Source: Pseudomonas sp. CFBP13508 | GTDB lineage: Bacteria; Pseudomonadota; Gammaproteobacteria; Pseudomonadales; Pseudomonadaceae | Assembly (NCBI RefSeq): GCF_005233515.1 | Contig: NZ_QFZZ01000001.1 | Coordinates: 27,319 to 91,318 of the forward strand | DNA: 64,000 nucleotides | Reading direction: 5' to 3' | Shown: positions 1-7,484 of the stretch, in pieces | Numbering within the stretch: position 1 is the first letter of the stretch | Layout: the number at the start of each line of letters is the position of its first letter | Program-made: the position numbers and the translations under genes | The notes under the pieces: generated by a model | Database searches by the model: none | What the model was told of the DNA's origin: nothing | Seen by the model: the letters and a program-made list of their open reading frames with translations, nothing else

Positions 1-104
1 TGGCTGGCGGCGAACAACCAGCCGGAGCCGAAGATCGCGCCGAGTCCGATAAAGGTGAGGTCGATCAATGAAAGCTGTTTTTTGAACTTGCCTTGGCCTG
101 ACAT
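1..104 (-). CDS. APC-family amino-acid permease, N-terminal fragment
   Basis: Only the first ~34 codons lie in the window. The reverse strand reads MSGQGKFKKQLSLIDLTF and then a glycine-rich stretch ending IFGSGWLFAAS. This is the usual start of an APC-superfamily permease: a short basic cytosolic tail, then helix 1 with the unwound Gly-Ser-Gly segment that binds the substrate amino group. An AAGGCG Shine-Dalgarno lies just upstream of the ATG at 102-104. It is divergent from the PAS-AraC regulator starting at 326, which may control it (inference). The substrate cannot be told from this fragment. Confidence 0.75.
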   Translation of the reverse strand, partial: MSGQGKFKKQLSLIDLTFIGLGAIFGSGWLFAAS

Positions 105-325
105 GGCATCGCCTTCTTGTGAGTTATTGGATAGGCAGTTGTGTCACGTGGACGGCCAGACTTTGCACCGGTCGACGGCGGCGGCGATTGATGTTTTATG
201 CAGGGATCGATGACGAATTCAGCACAATGGCGCCGATGAATGCGCGGCCTCGACAGGGCCGCGACGTTGCTGCAATCTGCTGGCAAGTGACATTTGCGGT
301 GGTTCAGCTCGAGGGGAAGTCTTTG

Positions 326-1096
326 ATGCAGTCAGCGTTTTCGATCCTGTGCCAGGGCACTGACGGCTTGCGTGCGCAGACCCTCGAAGAGATGGTCGCC
401 GGAGCCGCGCAGCTGTTGCCGATACTCGATGTGATCCCCAATGCGGCGATCTTCATCAAGGATCTGCAAGCGCGCTATGTGCTGGCCAACCGCACGCTGG
501 TGCTGCGCTGCGGCTTGAAGGACCTGCGCCCGTTGCTCGGCAAAACCAGTGCGCAGGTGTTCCCGGCGCAGTTGGGCCCGGGTTACACCGAGCAGGATCG
601 CAAGGTGCTGGAGGAAGGTTTCGTGTTGGAGGAACAGCTCGAACTGCACCTGTATGGCAGTCGCGAGCCGGGCTGGTGCCTGACCCACAAGAGGCCGATC
701 TACAACCGTGACGGGACGACCATCGGCCTGGTGGGGATCTCGGTGGATCTGCAGTCAGCCAGCGAAACCCACCCGGCGTTCGAGCGCCTGGCGGCTGTCG
801 ATGAATACATCCGCGGCAACTTCAACCGGCGGGTGACGCTGGGTGAACTGACGCGGATCGCCGGGATTTCCGTGGCGCAACTGGAACGCTACTGCAAACG
901 CGTTTTCCACCTGACACCACGGCAGATGATTCAGAAAGTCCGCCTGGAACACGCGCATCGATTGCTGCACAGCGACTTGCCGATTACCGAGGTTGCGCTG
1001 CAATGCGGCTACACCGATCACAGCGCTTTCACCCGTCAGTTCAAGGCCTCGACCGGGTTTACACCACGCGAATACCGGCAAGCCACCGGGCATTAG
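326..1096 (+). CDS. PAS domain-containing AraC-family transcriptional regulator
   Basis: A 256-residue DNA-binding regulator. Residues ~20-140 look like a PAS sensor fold (LPILDVIPNAAIFIKDL near the start, YNRDGTTIGLVGISVDL near the end). Residues ~155-255 form a two-helix-turn-helix AraC domain with the signatures LGELTRIAGISVAQLERYCK and VALQCGYTDHSAFTRQFK, ending TPREYRQ. The frame is open further upstream, but the ATG at 326 follows GAGGGGAAG and begins the recognisable domain, so I chose it. It is divergent from the amino-acid permease at 1-104, which suggests a signal-responsive local activator. The ligand is unknown. The stop overlaps the end of the convergent LysE gene by 4 bp. Confidence 0.85.
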   Translation: MQSAFSILCQGTDGLRAQTLEEMVAGAAQLLPILDVIPNAAIFIKDLQARYVLANRTLVLRCGLKDLRPLLGKTSAQVFPAQLGPGYTEQDRKVLEEGFVLEEQLELHLYGSREPGWCLTHKRPIYNRDGTTIGLVGISVDLQSASETHPAFERLAAVDEYIRGNFNRRVTLGELTRIAGISVAQLERYCKRVFHLTPRQMIQKVRLEHAHRLLHSDLPITEVALQCGYTDHSAFTRQFKASTGFTPREYRQATGH

Positions 1097-1689
1097 ACCA
1101 ACACGGCCAGCCAGGCCGAGAGCAGCAGAAGAAGGGCCAGTGCCGCGTTCATTCGCTTGAACGCTTGCGGTGAGCTGAGCAACCGCGCGCTGCCGACGCC
1201 GAGCAGCGCCCAGAGCGTCATGCACGGCAGCGATACCAGCAGAAACGCCAGCGACAACACCAGCAGGCGTAGCGTCTTGTCGCCGCCGCCAACGAATACG
1301 CTGACCACCGCCACAGCCATCATCCACACCTTCGGGTTGACCAGTTGTAGTAGCGCCGCGCCGAAGACGCTCAAGCCTTGTTCCTGCGCAGCATTCGGGT
1401 CCAGCGATGGCGGCGGGCTGCGAAAGATCTGCCACGCCAGCCAGCTCAACCAGAGCACGCCAGCCCAGGCCATTGCTTGCTGCACGCGCGGAAAGCGCAA
1501 CAGGGTTTCGCCAGCACCGAGCCCGACCACCAGCACAATCAGCGCCGCCGCCGCACAGGCGCCAAAAATGATCGGCAACGTGGCGATCAACCCGCGCCGC
1601 GAACTGTGGCTCAGCACCAGAATATTGGTCGGCCCCGGCGTGATCGAGGCGACGAAAGCAAACAGCAGAAAGGGCAGTAAAGAAGCCAT
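1093..1689 (-). CDS. LysE/RhtB-family amino-acid exporter
   Basis: A 198-residue inner-membrane protein with about six hydrophobic helices, the normal size for this family. The N-terminal motif FVASITPGPTNILVLSHS is the LysE/RhtB signature (consensus TPGPN). LVNPKVWMMAVAVVSVF matches the second conserved NPK-W element. These proteins export amino acids or related metabolites by proton antiport. The gene lies 54 bp downstream of the AraC regulator at 1744-2580 on the same strand, so the two probably form an operon in which the regulator senses the exported compound. The substrate is not deducible. Confidence 0.88.
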   Translation of the reverse strand: MASLLPFLLFAFVASITPGPTNILVLSHSSRRGLIATLPIIFGACAAAALIVLVVGLGAGETLLRFPRVQQAMAWAGVLWLSWLAWQIFRSPPPSLDPNAAQEQGLSVFGAALLQLVNPKVWMMAVAVVSVFVGGGDKTLRLLVLSLAFLLVSLPCMTLWALLGVGSARLLSSPQAFKRMNAALALLLLLSAWLAVLV

Positions 1690-1743
1690 GGTGCAGATTC
1701 CTGAAAGTCGAAACAGGACACCATGATCGTCAGTGGGCAGGCC

Positions 1744-2580
1744 TCAGTCTGGAAGATTTGAGCAGCGTTTGCGGTAGTCCGCCGGGGTCAATTGATAGGC
1801 GCGGCGGAACCAGCGCCCCAGATGACTCTGATCGGCAAAACCAAGCACGCTGGCCACCTGCGCTGGCGTCTCGCCGCGCGCGAGCAATTGCCGCGCCTTG
1901 GCCAGGCGCAGTTGGATCAGGTAGGCGTGGGGTGCCAGACCGAAAGCGGCCTTGAACGCCCGGGTCAGGCGAAAACGATCGACACCACAGGCTTGCGCTA
2001 GGTCGTCGAGGCCGATGTCTTCGTAGGTGTGGGCATGCAGATAGTCGCGCGCAACCTGCGCAACCAGTGGCAGGCGCGGATCGAAGTCCTGACGCTTGCG
2101 CCAGTCGAGATGGCGGGTGAGGGACGCCAGCAGGCCATCCAGCGCAGTCTGCCGGACGATGCGCAGATCGCCGTCATGTAACGCGTGGAAGGCTTGCACG
2201 ATCGCCGTCGACAGGCGCGGATCGTGGCTCAGTGTGTCGGCAAAGCCTGGCTGACTGTCGGCGGGCGCCTCTTCGAACAGCGCGTGCAATTCGCGCTCCA
2301 GCCAGTGCGGATCGAGGTACAGCATCGAGTAGGTGAAGCCATCCTCGGTCGGCGCATGGCCATCATGGATTTCTCCCGGCTCAAGCAGAAACACATGCCC
2401 CGGCGTACTGCGATGACGCACCCGGCGACAATTGAACTGCTGCACGCCTTGCTCGGTCACTCCGACGAGAAAACTGTCATGCCAGTGCGGATCGTAGGCA
2501 TGCCCACGGAAATGCGCACGAATCGACTCGATCCCGGTATCGACATCCTGGGAGAGAGAGATCCAGTTGCGTTTGTCCAT
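1744..2580 (-). CDS. AraC-family regulator with cupin sensor domain
   Basis: A 278-residue regulator. Residues ~20-100 are an AraC-type cupin: HDSFLVGVTEQGVQQF, then LEPGEIHDGHAP, the usual small-ligand pocket with conserved His and Gly-Glu. Residues ~175-275 are the AraC DNA-binding domain (LDDLAQACGVDRFRLTRAFK and VASVLGFADQSHLGRWFRR, ending LTPADYRK). This layout is typical of regulators encoded upstream of LysE exporters in Pseudomonas, and a LysE gene follows at 54 bp on the same strand. The most likely role is control of that exporter. The ATG at 2580 has a GGAG-like site just upstream. Confidence 0.87.
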   Translation of the reverse strand: MDKRNWISLSQDVDTGIESIRAHFRGHAYDPHWHDSFLVGVTEQGVQQFNCRRVRHRSTPGHVFLLEPGEIHDGHAPTEDGFTYSMLYLDPHWLERELHALFEEAPADSQPGFADTLSHDPRLSTAIVQAFHALHDGDLRIVRQTALDGLLASLTRHLDWRKRQDFDPRLPLVAQVARDYLHAHTYEDIGLDDLAQACGVDRFRLTRAFKAAFGLAPHAYLIQLRLAKARQLLARGETPAQVASVLGFADQSHLGRWFRRAYQLTPADYRKRCSNLPD

Positions 2581-2723
2581 GGGAGGACTCCATAGGGCGG
2601 TTGAGCAGGGGCGTTTCTAAAATACCGCGTGGAGGAGGAGAGTGTTTAGAAGATTTGTGCAGGTGCGCAGGGGGATCGCGTCAGGCAATGTGCCTTGGAT
2701 GGGGGGGCCAGAAAACGCAGACG

Positions 2724-2754
2724 AAAAAAAACCGCCTTCGCGGGGCGGTTTTTT
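2724..2754 (-). terminator. bidirectional Rho-independent terminator
   Basis: The inverted repeat ACCGCC...GGCGGT, with loop TTCGCGG or similar, is flanked by eight A on the left and six T on the right, so it can terminate on both strands. No protein gene ends here on either strand. It therefore supports an untranslated transcript, most simply the leftward RNA placed at 2724-2886. Confidence 0.85.
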
Positions 2755-2788
2755 AGTGGGCGTCGATTTACGATCGAAGCCATGTGCT

Positions 2789-2808
2789 TCACCAGCCACC
2801 CTAACCAG
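2789..2808. repeat. 20-bp direct repeat, copy 1 (antitoxin side)
   Basis: TCACCAGCCACCCTAACCAG occurs here and again at 3135-3154 on the same strand, identical over 20 bp. Because the RNA at 2724-2886 would be read from the other strand, it would carry the perfect complement of copy 2. Confidence 0.95.
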
Positions 2809-2982
2809 GGTTGCCATGTTATGGAGTTTTACCGCGCCTTGCAACGGTTGAACAGCCGTTCGAAACAAGCGCGTCTATAGCCCTGCGAAAAATTTATATG
2901 TTTATGTTTGTTGAAGATGTCTGGCAGAAATAACATTTAACAAAGGCGTGTCGTTGTTTGGTGGATAACGGTATGCGCGGCA

Positions 2983-3011
2983 CTTTTGTCTTGGGGTTTT
3001 CAGGTTAATAT
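2983..3011 (+). promoter_or_regulatory. candidate sigma-70 promoter of the toxin mRNA
   Basis: CTTTTG at 2983-2988 and TAATAT at 3006-3011 are separated by 17 bp. The -10 box is good and the -35 is poor. Transcription would begin near 3018, giving a leader of about 205 nt before the small ORF at 3225. No LexA-type CTGT-N8-ACAG box is evident. Confidence 0.45.
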
Positions 3012-3134
3012 GCCCGCGCTCAACTGATAGAGCGGCTGAGAGGTTTGGCCGGGGGCGCGAAAGGTTTTACGCCCTTCGACGCGGATTCGCACCCGTGCCG
3101 GAATGATGTCTCGAAGGGATTTCAACCGGCCGCC

Positions 3135-3154
3135 TCACCAGCCACCCTAACCAG
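3135..3154. repeat. 20-bp direct repeat, copy 2 (toxin leader, antisense target)
   Basis: Second copy of TCACCAGCCACCCTAACCAG. It sits in the predicted leader, ending 56 nt upstream of the Shine-Dalgarno of the ORF at 3225. In tisB the antisense RNA binds a ribosome standby site at a comparable distance upstream of a sequestered start site. Confidence 0.9.
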
Positions 3155-3194
3155 TCGGCTGAAGGTACGCATGGTCCGGTAAGTTTGCTGGAGG

Positions 3195-3220
3195 TTTGGC
3201 CGCCAGCCCTGGAGGCCAAA
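3195..3220 (+). promoter_or_regulatory. hairpin sequestering the Shine-Dalgarno of the small ORF
   Basis: TTTGGCC (3195-3201) pairs with GGCCAAA (3214-3220). Inside, CCA pairs with TGG across a single G/A mismatch, closing a four-base loop. The GGAGG ribosome site at 3211-3215 lies wholly in the 3' strand of this stem, so translation should be blocked in the folded mRNA. A second GAGGTTTGGCC at 3040-3051 could compete for the same 3' arm. Confidence 0.7.
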
Positions 3221-3224
3221 ACGT

Positions 3225-3323
3225 ATGAAGCTTTTGCTGCGTACGCTGAGCCTTGTATGGAGATTGTTGAAAGCCTTGCGCTTTTACGAGTTCCTGCGAG
3301 ATCACTTTGACGACTTGAAATAA
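3225..3323 (+). CDS. candidate type I toxin, 32-residue amphipathic peptide
   Basis: Begins MKLLLRTLSLVWRLLKALRF and ends with the acidic-basic tail DHFDDLK. The leucine/arginine-rich first 20 residues would form a cationic amphipathic or membrane helix, like TisB, ZorO and other small type I toxins in size and character; there is no sequence identity I can claim. GGAGG lies 9 nt before the ATG but is buried in a hairpin (3195-3220). The gene has its own promoter candidate, a ~205-nt leader with the 20-nt antisense target, and a strong terminator at 3339. An alternative is a dual-function RNA such as P. aeruginosa PhrS, which also carries a ~37-codon ORF. I cannot compare the sequences here. 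Confidence 0.6.
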   Translation: MKLLLRTLSLVWRLLKALRFYEFLRDHFDDLK

Positions 3324-3338
3324 GGTCGTCTAAGTGGG

Positions 3339-3379
3339 AAAAGACCCGTTTCGGTTTCGACTGATGCGGGTCTTTTTTT
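3339..3379 (+). terminator. Rho-independent terminator after the small toxin ORF
   Basis: AAAAGACCCG pairs with CGGGTCTTTT over ten base pairs, followed by a run of T. A smaller stem, GACGAC/GTCGTC at 3309-3330, spans the stop codon just before it. Confidence 0.88.
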
Positions 3380-3607
3380 GTGCGCAAAAACTGTCAAAAA
3401 CGGGATTTTCGGTTTTATGCTTTCGACTTGTAGGGCGTTTCGCTTAATGACGTAAGCAACAGCATGAAGATCGATCCAACAGCGGCTCATGCTCGACCAG
3501 CTATTGATTGCGTCAATAACAACCATTAAGTCAATGAAGTTCTCATATCCATGGTGCGGCGTAAGATCAGCTCCATACCCAACCACTGCAACTCGGAGCA
3601 CATCATC

Positions 3608-3826
3608 ATGAAACGCCAGACTATCCTCGGTATCGCTTTCTCGGTTTTTGCACTGAATGCCTTCGCCGCCACCGAAACCGACCCGCTGTTCAGCGATGCA
3701 GTAGCCGCAACCGAAACTGACCCGCTGTTCAGCGATGCAGTAGCCTCTGATGGCTCCGATCATCTGCAAGGCAATCGGGTCGCCGAAGGTGGCGCTGACC
3801 GTCTGCTCGAACGTCGCACCGCTTGA
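3608..3826 (+). CDS. small secreted protein with internal duplication
   Basis: A 72-residue protein. Residues 1-20 are a signal peptide (MKRQTILGIAFSVFALNAFA) with an Ala-x-Ala-type cleavage site. The mature part carries the tandem duplication ATETDPLFSDAVA twice (near-identical 39-bp units), then SDGSDHLQGNRVAEGGADRLLERR. The GNRVAEGGADR phrase resembles small Pseudomonas periplasmic proteins that annotation pipelines often call phage infection protein. That label is not a demonstrated function. The ATG at 3608 directly precedes the signal peptide, so longer upstream reading is unlikely. A hairpin terminator follows at 3848. Confidence 0.75.
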   Translation: MKRQTILGIAFSVFALNAFAATETDPLFSDAVAATETDPLFSDAVASDGSDHLQGNRVAEGGADRLLERRTA

Positions 3827-3847
3827 GCGCAACGATGAGCATCGATA

Positions 3848-3886
3848 ACGAATGCCGCCTCAACCACAGGCGGCATTCGTTCTGTT
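3848..3886 (+). terminator. Rho-independent terminator
   Basis: ACGAATGCCGCCT (3848-3860) pairs perfectly with AGGCGGCATTCGT (3868-3880) around a 7-nt loop, followed by a T-rich tail. It ends the small secreted-protein gene and separates it from the convergent MFS permease gene. Confidence 0.8.
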
Positions 3887-3905
3887 CATGCATTACAACT
3901 CTGCT

Positions 3906-5144
3906 CTAAACCGCACTCGGCAGCACAGCCTTGTCGCGATCGCGGCTCTTGAATGTCGCCCAGAAACACAGCAACACCGCCACGGAAAAACCAGCGGGGA
4001 ACAGCCAGATGCTTCTCCAGTCATGCCCCGCGCTTGATGTGAAGTGGTCGGTAATCCGTCCCGCGATCCAGAAACCAATCAACATGCCCAATCCGTACGT
4101 AGCCAAGGTGATCAAACCTTGCGCCGAGCTCCGGAAGCGTTCCGGTGCCTTGGCATCGGTGTAGATCTGCCCGGACACGAAGAAGAAGTCATAGCACACA
4201 CCGTGCAGAGCAATGCCGATCAGCAGCATGAATGCCTGATCGTCGTTATTGCCGAAGGCAAACAGCCCGTAACGCAATGCCCACGCTGCCATGCCGACCA
4301 GCAGAGCGATCTTGATGCCGAAGCGATGGATGAACAGCGGCAACAGCAACATGAACAGCACTTCCGACACCTGACCGATGGCCATCTTCGCTGTCGGGTT
4401 GGTCACGCCTATCTCGGCCAGAAACGGGTTGGCATTCTGGTAATAGAAGGCCAGCGGAATGCAGATCAGGATCGAGGCGAGAAAGAACACCAGATAGCTG
4501 CGATCCTTGAGCAAACCCCACGCATCGACGCCGAGCATCTGCTTGAGGCTTGATGAGCCCGCTGCACTTTTCATCGGCGCAGTACTCGGCAGACTGAAGC
4601 TGTAAAACCCCAGCAACAGCGACGCGACGGCGGACATCAGGAACGTATTGCGCAAGCCTCCGGTCGCGATGCTTTGTTGCGAGTCCCAAGCGAACACGAA
4701 GCTGATCACCACGCCGGCGACGATCCAGCCCACCGTGCCCCACACGCGAATGCGCGAGAACTCCAGCGCCGGGTCTTTGATCTGGCGGAACGCCACGGCG
4801 TTCACTAGTGCCAATGTCGGCATGTAGACCATCATGTAGGCGAGCACATAGGGATAAAACGCGCTGAAGTCTGCCGCGCGATAGAGCTGATAGAGCAGCA
4901 CCGCGCCGAGCAGATGCAGCACCGCCAGAATGCGTTCGGCATTGAAGAAACGGTCGGCAATCAAGCCAATGACAAACGGCGCCAGAATCGCGCCCCAGGA
5001 TTGCGTGGCGAAGGCCATGCCGACCTGACCACCGTTGGCGGCCAGCGTTGTCGCCAGAAAAGTGCCGAGGGTGACGAACCAGCCGCCCCAGATAAAGAAC
5101 TGCAAAAACATCATCACGCTGAGTCGCGCATTCATTACGTTCAT
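3906..5144 (-). CDS. MFS permease, nucleoside:H+ symporter (NHS)-like
   Basis: A 412-residue, 12-helix inner-membrane carrier. The start MNARLSVMMFLQFFIWGGWFVTLGTF and the phrase GLIADRFFNAERILA resemble the NupG/XapB branch of the major facilitator superfamily. Context argues against a plain nucleoside role. It is the third gene after a Gfo/Idh/MocA dehydrogenase and a TIM-barrel isomerase, a combination typical of catabolism of an inositol-, glycoside- or keto-sugar-like compound. I infer that it imports the substrate of this pathway. A second in-frame ATG four codons in is an equally good start. It is probably co-transcribed from the operator at 7485. Confidence 0.82.
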   Translation of the reverse strand: MNVMNARLSVMMFLQFFIWGGWFVTLGTFLATTLAANGGQVGMAFATQSWGAILAPFVIGLIADRFFNAERILAVLHLLGAVLLYQLYRAADFSAFYPYVLAYMMVYMPTLALVNAVAFRQIKDPALEFSRIRVWGTVGWIVAGVVISFVFAWDSQQSIATGGLRNTFLMSAVASLLLGFYSFSLPSTAPMKSAAGSSSLKQMLGVDAWGLLKDRSYLVFFLASILICIPLAFYYQNANPFLAEIGVTNPTAKMAIGQVSEVLFMLLLPLFIHRFGIKIALLVGMAAWALRYGLFAFGNNDDQAFMLLIGIALHGVCYDFFFVSGQIYTDAKAPERFRSSAQGLITLATYGLGMLIGFWIAGRITDHFTSSAGHDWRSIWLFPAGFSVAVLLCFWATFKSRDRDKAVLPSAV

Positions 5145-5186
5145 TTCAGATCACCGTATTGTTTTTATGTCGGTAACGCGGATGAA

Positions 5187-6269
5187 TCAATCGTCAGTCA
5201 GGCCGAGCAGGCGTCGGTTGGAAGCAGCGTCAGCGCTGACTCCGGCGAAATCGTCGAAGGCCTTGGCGGTCCTGCGGATCATGTGTCGCTCGATGAACGC
5301 CGCGCCCTCCGCTGCGCCCTGTGCGGAGTCTTTCAGGCAGCACTCCCACTCCAGCACGGCCCAGCCGTTGAAGTCGTATTGGCACAATTTGCTGAAAATC
5401 GATTTGAAATCGATCTGGCCGTCGCCCAGCGAGCGAAAGCGCCCGGGACGCTCGACCCAGCCCTGATAGCCGCCATAGACGCCTGAACGCGCATCGGGGC
5501 GGAACTCGGCATCCTTGACGTGAAACATGCGGATGCGTTGGTGGTAACGGTCAATGAAGCCGAGGTAGTCCATTTGCTGCAGCAGCAGGTGGCTTGGGTC
5601 GTACAGAATCGCGGCGCGAGGGTGATGATTCACCGCTTCGAGAAACTGCTCGAACGACGCGCCGTCATGCAAGTCTTCGCCGGGATGGATTTCGTAGCAC
5701 AGATCAACGCCAGCCTCTTCGAAGCAGTCGAGAATCGGCAGCCAGCGCTTGCCCAGTTCGGCGAAACCTTGCTCGACCAAACCGGCCGGACGCTGTGGCC
5801 ACGGATAGACATAAGGCCAGAGCAGGGCGCCGGAGAAGGTCGCATGGGCCTTGAGTCCGAGGCGCTGGCTGGCGCGGGCGGCCAGTTTCAACTGCTCAAT
5901 GGCCCATTCGGTGCGCTCCTGCGGCTTGCCGCGCAGTGCTGGTGGAGCGAAGTCGTCGAACAGACTGTCGAACGCCGGATGCACCGCGACCAATTGCCCT
6001 TGCAGGTGCGTCGACAGCTCACTGATCACCACACCGGCGCGGGCGCAGACGGCGATGAGTTCGTCGCAGTAATCCTGGCTCTCAGCGGCGCGCTGCAAAT
6101 CGATGAACCGCGTGCCGAGGGTCGGTACCTGAACGGCTTTGTAGCCTTGCGAAGCGGCCCACTCGGCAATGTTGGCGAGGGAGTCGAAAGGCGCTTCGTC
6201 GGCGATGAATTGCGCGAGGAAAATCCCCGGACCTTTCAGGCCAGTCAAATTTTGCTGATCACTGTTCAT
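5187..6269 (-). CDS. sugar phosphate isomerase/epimerase-family TIM-barrel protein
   Basis: A 360-residue cytosolic enzyme of the xylose-isomerase-like TIM-barrel (AP_endonuc_2) superfamily. Candidate metal ligands are visible in order: Glu in LCYEIHPGEDLHDG (~213), Asp and His in ILYDPSHLLLQ (~245), His-x-Lys-Asp in MFHVKDAEF (~273) and Glu in AVLEWECCL (~326). Such enzymes isomerise or epimerise sugars, inosose or keto-glycosides. The start overlaps the end of the dehydrogenase gene by 11 bp, indicating translational coupling and a shared pathway. The exact substrate is unknown. Confidence 0.85.
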   Translation of the reverse strand: MNSDQQNLTGLKGPGIFLAQFIADEAPFDSLANIAEWAASQGYKAVQVPTLGTRFIDLQRAAESQDYCDELIAVCARAGVVISELSTHLQGQLVAVHPAFDSLFDDFAPPALRGKPQERTEWAIEQLKLAARASQRLGLKAHATFSGALLWPYVYPWPQRPAGLVEQGFAELGKRWLPILDCFEEAGVDLCYEIHPGEDLHDGASFEQFLEAVNHHPRAAILYDPSHLLLQQMDYLGFIDRYHQRIRMFHVKDAEFRPDARSGVYGGYQGWVERPGRFRSLGDGQIDFKSIFSKLCQYDFNGWAVLEWECCLKDSAQGAAEGAAFIERHMIRRTAKAFDDFAGVSADAASNRRLLGLTDD

Positions 6270-7446
6270 TGTGCTGGGCTCCTGTCAGTGGGCCGGGTAT
6301 CTCGCTCCACTTTTCATTGCCAAGGTGATTGGCGATCGCGGTTTCAATGAAGGCCATGCCGCGCAGGCCGGTCTCGATGCCCGGTACGCCCGGTGCCAGA
6401 TGGCCCTCGGCGCCATGCACAATCGCTTCGGCGAGATCGCCGTACAGGTTGGCCATGGCTTCCAGATAACCTTCGGGATGCCCCGCAGGCAGGCGCATGC
6501 GTTGGGTTGCGGCGGCACACAGCCACGGCTGACCGACTCCGGAGCGCAGAACGCGCATCGGCTCGTTCAACGGTCGATGAATCAGGCTGGCCGGTTCCTC
6601 TTGGCGCCACTCCAGCCCACCCTTGTCACCGTAGACGCGGATCTTCAGCGGGTTTTCCTCACCGGCGCAGACCTGACTGGCGAGCAATACACCACTGGCG
6701 CCGTCGCGCATTTTGAACAGCATCGCCACATCGTCATCCAGTTGCCGACCCTCGACATGCGAGCCGAGCATTGCGCTGATGAACTGAATCGACTGGCCGG
6801 TGACGAACTCGGCGAGGGAAAACGCATGGGTGCCGATGTCGCCGATGCAGCCGCCGATCCCGGATTGCGTCGGGTTGTCGCGCCAGCCGGCCTGCTTGTT
6901 GCCTTGCCCGGCGACATCGGTGCTGAGCCAGCCTTGCGGGTACTCGACGAGGACTTTGCGCACGCGCCCGAGCACGCCGCTGGCGACCATTTCGCGGGCC
7001 TGCCAGACCATCGCGTAACCGAGGTAGGTGTGCGCCAGCCCGTAAATTCGCTGGCTGTTGATGACCACCGAGCGCAGCGCCTGCACCTCGGCGAGGTTCA
7101 GCGCCGCGGGTTTCTCGCTGAACACATGAAAACCGGCGCGCAATGCCTCACGGGCAATCGGTGCGTGCAGATGATTGGGAGTGACGATGACCAGCAGTTG
7201 CATGCGCTGCTCGTCGGGCAGGGCGGCCTCGCGGGCGAGCAGGGTTTGCCAGTCGTCGTAACAACGCTCGGCCGCGACACCCAAGGCCGCAGCGGTGCGC
7301 TGATTATTCTCCGGGTCGCGGCTGAACGCGCCGCAGACCAGTTCGAAGCGTCCATCGAGGCCGGCGGCTTGCCGGTGGGCACGGGCAATGAATGAACCTT
7401 CACCGCCTCCAACAAAACCCATTCTTATTTTTGCGGCAGCGTACAT
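6259..7446 (-). CDS. Gfo/Idh/MocA-family NAD(P)-dependent oxidoreductase
   Basis: A 395-residue dehydrogenase. The N-terminal Rossmann motif is RMGFVGGGEGSFIARAHR (~8-25). The family signature FSEKPAALNLAEVQAL contains the conserved Glu-Lys-Pro with the catalytic-site Lys (~120). GIGGCIGDIGTHAFSLAEF (~205) supplies the Asp-x-x-x-His pair. These enzymes oxidise hydroxyl groups of sugars, inositols or glycosides. The frame can extend to a TTG at 7473, but the ATG at 7446 immediately precedes the fold. This is the first gene of the leftward operon, lying just below the palindromic operator at 7485-7502. Confidence 0.9.
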   Translation of the reverse strand: MYAAAKIRMGFVGGGEGSFIARAHRQAAGLDGRFELVCGAFSRDPENNQRTAAALGVAAERCYDDWQTLLAREAALPDEQRMQLLVIVTPNHLHAPIAREALRAGFHVFSEKPAALNLAEVQALRSVVINSQRIYGLAHTYLGYAMVWQAREMVASGVLGRVRKVLVEYPQGWLSTDVAGQGNKQAGWRDNPTQSGIGGCIGDIGTHAFSLAEFVTGQSIQFISAMLGSHVEGRQLDDDVAMLFKMRDGASGVLLASQVCAGEENPLKIRVYGDKGGLEWRQEEPASLIHRPLNEPMRVLRSGVGQPWLCAAATQRMRLPAGHPEGYLEAMANLYGDLAEAIVHGAEGHLAPGVPGIETGLRGMAFIETAIANHLGNEKWSEIPGPLTGAQHNEQ

Positions 7447-7484
7447 GGCAGTCGTCTCGGTAGCTGGATGCAATGTTGATAAGC

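Larger units (their letters stand above)
2724..2886 (-). ncRNA. candidate antisense antitoxin RNA
   Basis: Inferred transcript of about 160 nt reading leftward. A TATAAA -10 box lies at 2893-2898 on the minus strand, with no strong -35. Transcription would start near 2886 and end at the strong hairpin plus U-run at 2724-2754. The RNA carries at 2789-2808 a 20-nt segment exactly complementary to 3135-3154 in the leader of the small ORF at 3225. Divergent promoters, a short terminated RNA and about 20 nt of complementarity to a toxin leader match the IstR-1/TisB, OrzO/ZorO and AgrB/DinQ layout in E. coli. The existence of the RNA is inferred from promoter, terminator and complementarity only. 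Confidence 0.55.

Noticed and set aside
119..325. N-terminal extension of the PAS-AraC regulator
   Set aside because: The extra 69 residues are Arg/Trp-rich without domain character, and a good Shine-Dalgarno precedes the ATG at 326.
2642..2880. Short ORFs on both strands across the antitoxin region
   Set aside because: They overlap the terminator hairpin and translate poly-lysine or poly-Pro/Arg segments; a non-coding RNA explains the region better.
3010..3379. Direct identification as P. aeruginosa PhrS RNA
   Set aside because: Both carry a short ORF, but I see no ANR box (TTGAT-N4-ATCAA) upstream and cannot compare sequences; kept only as an alternative.
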